Source: Comamonadaceae bacterium UBA2237 (GTDB lineage: Bacteria; Pseudomonadota; Gammaproteobacteria; Burkholderiales; Burkholderiaceae_C). Taken from it: a stretch of 5,425 bases of DNA. Below the pieces are notes generated by a model. The model saw nothing but the letters and a program-made list of their open reading frames with translations. It was not told where the DNA came from and searched no databases. The stretch is from the NCBI GenBank assembly GCA_002347905.1, contig DDYJ01000154.1:1-5425 (forward strand), given 5' to 3'. Below, piece by piece: positions 1-5,425 of the stretch. The first letter of the stretch is position 1; every line of letters starts with the position of its first letter. Position numbers and translations under genes: made by a program.

Positions 1-326
1 GCGATTACAACGAAAACTTGGTGTTTTTAGAAAATCGCGCCTTGTTTCCCAAGGAAATAGAGGAAGGTCACACCATCGAAGGCCACGCCTTGCCAAAAGG
101 GTGTAACCCCGAAGCGCCTATCGATGTGCTCTATACCGTGACCGAACTTTACCCAGAACATGTGGTGCTAGACGGCAACCATCCACTGGCTGGCATCGCT
201 ATACGTATTCACATAGAAGTCGCTTCTGTGCGCGAACCAACCGATGAGGAATCAAGCAAGGGCTCTGCAGGAACAGGTTTTTTCAAAATTGAACCGCAGG
301 CGCCTGGCGGTCCCCTGTTGCACTAA
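1..326 (+). CDS. slyD: SlyD-like FKBP-type peptidyl-prolyl cis-trans isomerase, 3' part only
   Basis: The reading frame is already open at the window edge (first full codon at position 3) and ends with TAA at 324-326, so 107 C-terminal residues are visible and roughly the first third of a protein of about 160 residues is missing. The family catalyses cis-trans isomerisation of peptide bonds before proline and acts as a cytosolic chaperone. The visible part begins DYNENLV, which matches the stretch after the YG motif in Escherichia coli SlyD (YDENLV). It continues through the insert-in-flap chaperone domain (about PKEI to YPEHVV) and returns to the FKBP fold with DGNHPLAG, equivalent to DGNHMLAG of SlyD, and VREPTDEE, equivalent to IREATEEE. 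The tail ends GGPLLH and lacks the long His/Cys-rich nickel-binding extension of E. coli SlyD, as in short SlyD-like proteins. It converges on dut with a 19-bp gap. The family is secure; the exact paralogue name is less so, since the N-terminus is not seen. Confidence 0.85.
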   Translation, partial: DYNENLVFLENRALFPKEIEEGHTIEGHALPKGCNPEAPIDVLYTVTELYPEHVVLDGNHPLAGIAIRIHIEVASVREPTDEESSKGSAGTGFFKIEPQAPGGPLLH

Positions 327-328
327 GG

Positions 329-360
329 CTTATTTTTGACCGGTCTTATTTTTTGCCCGT
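329..360. repeat. 16-bp imperfect tandem repeat spanning the dut stop codon
   Basis: Read on the minus strand, positions 360-345 are ACGGGCAAAAAATAAG and the directly adjoining positions 344-329 are ACCGGTCAAAAATAAG, identical at 13 of 16 positions. The first copy holds the last dut codons (Thr, Gly, Lys, Lys) and its TAA; the second repeats a similar sense, Thr-Gly-Gln-Lys-stop, but in a shifted frame because 16 is not a multiple of three. The second copy fills nearly all of the space between the converging slyD-like and dut genes. Duplication by slippage is an inference. The T-rich tracts on the plus strand follow the slyD-like stop codon, but I see no stable stem before them that would make a convincing intrinsic terminator. 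Confidence 0.6.
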
Positions 361-795
361 AGAGCCGTAACCACCCTCGCCTCGCTCGCTTTTAGCGGCA
401 AACTCTTGCACCACATTAAATTGCGCCTGTACAACGGGCACGATGACCAGTTGTGCTAAACGCTCCATAGGCTCTAAGGTAAAAGGGGTTGAACTTCTGT
501 TCCACGCACTAACCATCAACTGGCCTTGGTAATCGCTATCGATCAAGCCCACTAAGTTACCCAAAACGATGCCATGTTTATGTCCCAAGCCAGACCGCGG
601 CAAGATCAGCGCGGCATAAGCGGGGTCATCTAAATGGATGGCAATGCCTGTAGGAACGAGTTGCCACGCATTGGGCTCCAAGGTGATGGCAGCATCCAAG
701 CAAGCGCGCAAATCAAGGCCTGCGCTTCCGGGTGTTGCGTATTGAGGTAGTTGGTCCGCCATGCGGGGATCGAGGATTTTGAGGTCGACTTTCAT
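346..795 (-). CDS. dut: Deoxyuridine 5'-triphosphate nucleotidohydrolase (dUTPase)
   Basis: This cytosolic enzyme hydrolyses dUTP to dUMP and pyrophosphate, which limits uracil incorporation into DNA and supplies dUMP to thymidylate synthase; the family works as a homotrimer with magnesium. The 149-residue length is normal for the bacterial trimeric type. All five family motifs are present in order: [10 protein letters not shown] (22-31), [11 protein letters not shown] (66-76), GLIDSDYQG (83-91), RLAQLVI (112-118) and [10 protein letters not shown] (138-147). D86 and Y89 match the catalytic aspartate and the tyrosine of the IDxxY signature. The last motif carries Tyr143 where Phe is commoner, a mild change at the base-stacking position. 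The ATG start gives a standard N-terminus ([11 protein letters not shown]), but no good Shine-Dalgarno sequence precedes it. It lies 93 bp downstream of coaBC on the same strand, so co-transcription is plausible, and it converges with the slyD-like gene. Confidence 0.97.
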   Translation of the reverse strand: MKVDLKILDPRMADQLPQYATPGSAGLDLRACLDAAITLEPNAWQLVPTGIAIHLDDPAYAALILPRSGLGHKHGIVLGNLVGLIDSDYQGQLMVSAWNRSSTPFTLEPMERLAQLVIVPVVQAQFNVVQEFAAKSERGEGGYGSTGKK

Positions 796-850
796 ATTGA
801 TTCAAAAAGTGAAGTAATGGTTGATAAATTTAATTTCGGGTGGAGATACG

Positions 851-870
851 GTGCGCCCTATTTAGCGCAC
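851..870. other. Inverted repeat in the coaBC-dut gap
   Basis: The 93-bp space between the coaBC stop and the dut start holds a perfect 6-bp GC-rich inverted repeat, GTGCGC (851-856) and GCGCAC (865-870), with an 8-nt AT-rich spacer. In the minus-strand transcript it would form a stem-loop about 20 nt after the coaBC stop. No run of U follows, so it is not a standard intrinsic terminator. It could instead protect an upstream message end, mark a processing site, or be a protein-binding palindrome. The AT-rich part nearer dut (about 796-836) could hold a dut promoter, but I cannot point to a convincing pair of -35 and -10 boxes. Confidence 0.4.
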
Positions 871-888
871 GCCACTAGCACCCAAGCC

Positions 889-2103
889 TTAGATCTTTAT
901 TCTTTGCGCAATTTCTGTCACCAACTTGCGGGCTAAGTCCAACTTATTGGCTTGAGGAATTTCTTGGGTATCTTGGGCGTCTACCAATAACAAGGCGTTT
1001 TCATCTGAACCGAAGGTAGCCGGCCCAATATTTCCCACTAACAAAGGAACGCCTTTTTTCTCGCGCTTAGCTTGAGCATGTTTTTGTAAGTCATGGCTCT
1101 CAGCCGCAAAGCCTACGCAAAACAATTCACCGTTTCGCGCCCGCGCCGTTTGGGCCACCTCCCCCAAAATATCTGGGTTCTCGGTGAACTGCAAGTCAGG
1201 AGTGTTCCCCTGTGCCGTCTTTTTGATTTTTTGCTCAGCTACTTTTGCAACACGCCAGTCTGCAACAGCCGCGGTGGCCACGAAAACAGATGCATCTGCA
1301 ACCTGAGATAAAACAGCACTATGCATATCAGTGGCTGAGCGCACATCTATGCGCTGCACCCCGCGAGGTGTTGGCAAATGCACAGGTCCGGCAATCAGCG
1401 TCACGTTGGCACCTGCCTCATATGCCGCGCGTGCCATCGCAAAGCCCATTTTCCCGCTTGATAAGTTGGTGATTCCGCGCACGGGGTCGATTGCCTCGTA
1501 AGTCGGACCAGCTGTCACCAAGACTTTATGGCCTGCCAGTAATTTAGGTTGAAAAGTGGCAATCAAGTCCTGCACGATATCGTCGGGTTCGAGCATGCGC
1601 CCATCTCCCGTCTCACCACAGGCTTGGTCACCTTGTCCGACGTCAAGCACCAGCGCCCCGTCTTGGGTGAGTTGCGCCACATTGCGCTGGGTAGCGGGGT
1701 TGACCCACATTTCTCGGTTCATGGCCGGAGCCAAGATCAAGGGCACTTCGCTCACCGGTCTGGCCAAGCACATCAGGCTCAACAAATCATCAGCTCGGCC
1801 GTGTAAAAGTTTGGCCATGAAGTCTGCGCTCGCGGGCGCAATCAATATCGCATCGGCCTCGCGGCTCAGATTGATATGCGCCATATTGTTAGGCTCACGC
1901 GCATCCCACTGTGATACATAGACAGCGCGGTTGGACAAGGCCTGCATAGTCACCGCAGTGATGAATTGCGTGGCAGACTCGGTCATCACTACTTGCACGC
2001 TAGCGCCTTGTTTGATCAGCGCACGACAGAGTTCGGCAGCCTTGTAACAGGCGATACCACCTGTGAGCCCTAAGACGATATGTTTGTTTTGCAGGTCCAA
2101 CAT
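889..2103 (-). CDS. coaBC: Bifunctional phosphopantothenoylcysteine decarboxylase / phosphopantothenate-cysteine ligase
   Basis: This enzyme carries out two steps of coenzyme A synthesis: CoaB joins cysteine to 4'-phosphopantothenate using CTP, and CoaC, an FMN flavoprotein, decarboxylates the product to 4'-phosphopantetheine. With the ATG at 2103 it has 404 residues, close to the 406 of E. coli Dfp. The N-terminal CoaC domain (about 1-185) shows LGLTGGIACYKA (11-22), His76 in NMAHINLS matching the active-site histidine, the PAMNREMW motif (126-133) and Cys162 in ACGETGDGRM, the conserved cysteine of the substrate lid. The CoaB domain (about 190-404) starts with KVLVTAGPTYEAIDPVR and shows ITNLSSGKMG with Asn213, AAVADWR and the KIKK lysine cluster (292-295). 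The frame stays open upstream to an ATG at 2175, adding 24 residues, but that stretch has no family similarity I recognise and covers the divergent promoter region. ATG 2103 is preferred although no clear Shine-Dalgarno sequence precedes it. It is divergent from pyrG and upstream of dut. Confidence 0.96.
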   Translation of the reverse strand: MLDLQNKHIVLGLTGGIACYKAAELCRALIKQGASVQVVMTESATQFITAVTMQALSNRAVYVSQWDAREPNNMAHINLSREADAILIAPASADFMAKLLHGRADDLLSLMCLARPVSEVPLILAPAMNREMWVNPATQRNVAQLTQDGALVLDVGQGDQACGETGDGRMLEPDDIVQDLIATFQPKLLAGHKVLVTAGPTYEAIDPVRGITNLSSGKMGFAMARAAYEAGANVTLIAGPVHLPTPRGVQRIDVRSATDMHSAVLSQVADASVFVATAAVADWRVAKVAEQKIKKTAQGNTPDLQFTENPDILGEVAQTARARNGELFCVGFAAESHDLQKHAQAKREKKGVPLLVGNIGPATFGSDENALLLVDAQDTQEIPQANKLDLARKLVTEIAQRIKI

Positions 2104-2105
2104 GG

Positions 2106-4701
<2,596 letters not shown>

Positions 4702-4727
4702 TTTTTAACTTTAGCTTTGAGAAATAA

Positions 4728-5425
<698 letters not shown>

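Noticed and set aside
338..345. Perfect 8-bp palindrome GACCGGTC between slyD-like and dut
   Set aside because: With no spacer it can form at most two base pairs around a 4-nt loop, so it is not a terminator stem; it is partly a product of the tandem repeat there.
819..827. DnaA-box-like TTATCAACC on the minus strand
   Set aside because: It differs from the TTATNCACA consensus in the important 3' half and is solitary, with no origin-like context.
751..936. A 61-codon plus-strand frame bridging the dut start and the coaBC end
   Set aside because: It covers the ends of two real genes and the gap between them, with no ribosome site and no recognisable motif.
1549..1921. Two overlapping plus-strand frames (85 and 121 codons) opposite coaBC
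   Set aside because: Both sit antisense to the conserved CoaC domain and have low-complexity, non-family-like translations.

Overview
The window holds a stretch of core housekeeping chromosome, most likely from a betaproteobacterium of the order Burkholderiales and probably the family Comamonadaceae. This placement is from recalled protein style, not a search: the CoaBC segment PLLVGNIGPATFG, a KdsA beginning [11 protein letters not shown], the PyrG sequence, and the pyrG-kdsA-eno order are all familiar from that group. Base composition is moderate and even across the window, and I see no sign of transferred DNA, insertion sequences, phage genes, tRNA or rRNA genes, or a CRISPR array.

Layout from left to right. 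(1) The 3' part of a SlyD-like FKBP prolyl isomerase gene lies on the plus strand and ends at 326. (2) It converges on dut (dUTPase, minus strand, 346-795). Only 19 bp separate them, and the junction is a diverged 16-bp tandem repeat overlapping the dut stop codon. (3) A 93-bp gap with one hairpin separates dut from the upstream gene coaBC (minus strand, 889-2103), so coaBC and dut run in the same direction. (4) A 70-bp divergent region (2104-2173) carries a perfect TATAAT box for rightward transcription and an 18-bp inverted repeat just in front of pyrG. (5) pyrG (CTP synthase, 2174-3841), kdsA (Kdo-8-phosphate synthase, 3838-4701, overlapping pyrG by ATGA) and eno (enolase, from 4731, cut by the window end) form a tight plus-strand operon.

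The genes fit together by metabolite. Enolase makes phosphoenolpyruvate, which KdsA condenses with arabinose 5-phosphate on the way to Kdo of lipopolysaccharide. PyrG makes CTP, which activates Kdo later in the pathway and is also the usual nucleotide of the bacterial CoaB reaction encoded next door. dUTPase supplies dUMP for thymidylate and keeps uracil out of DNA. SlyD-like FKBP is a folding helper with no obvious link to the rest.

I found no previously undescribed system. The points most worth a second look are the inverted repeat in the pyrG leader, the metal-site residues of KdsA, the small tandem duplication at the end of dut, and the lack of clear Shine-Dalgarno sequences in front of pyrG, coaBC and dut.
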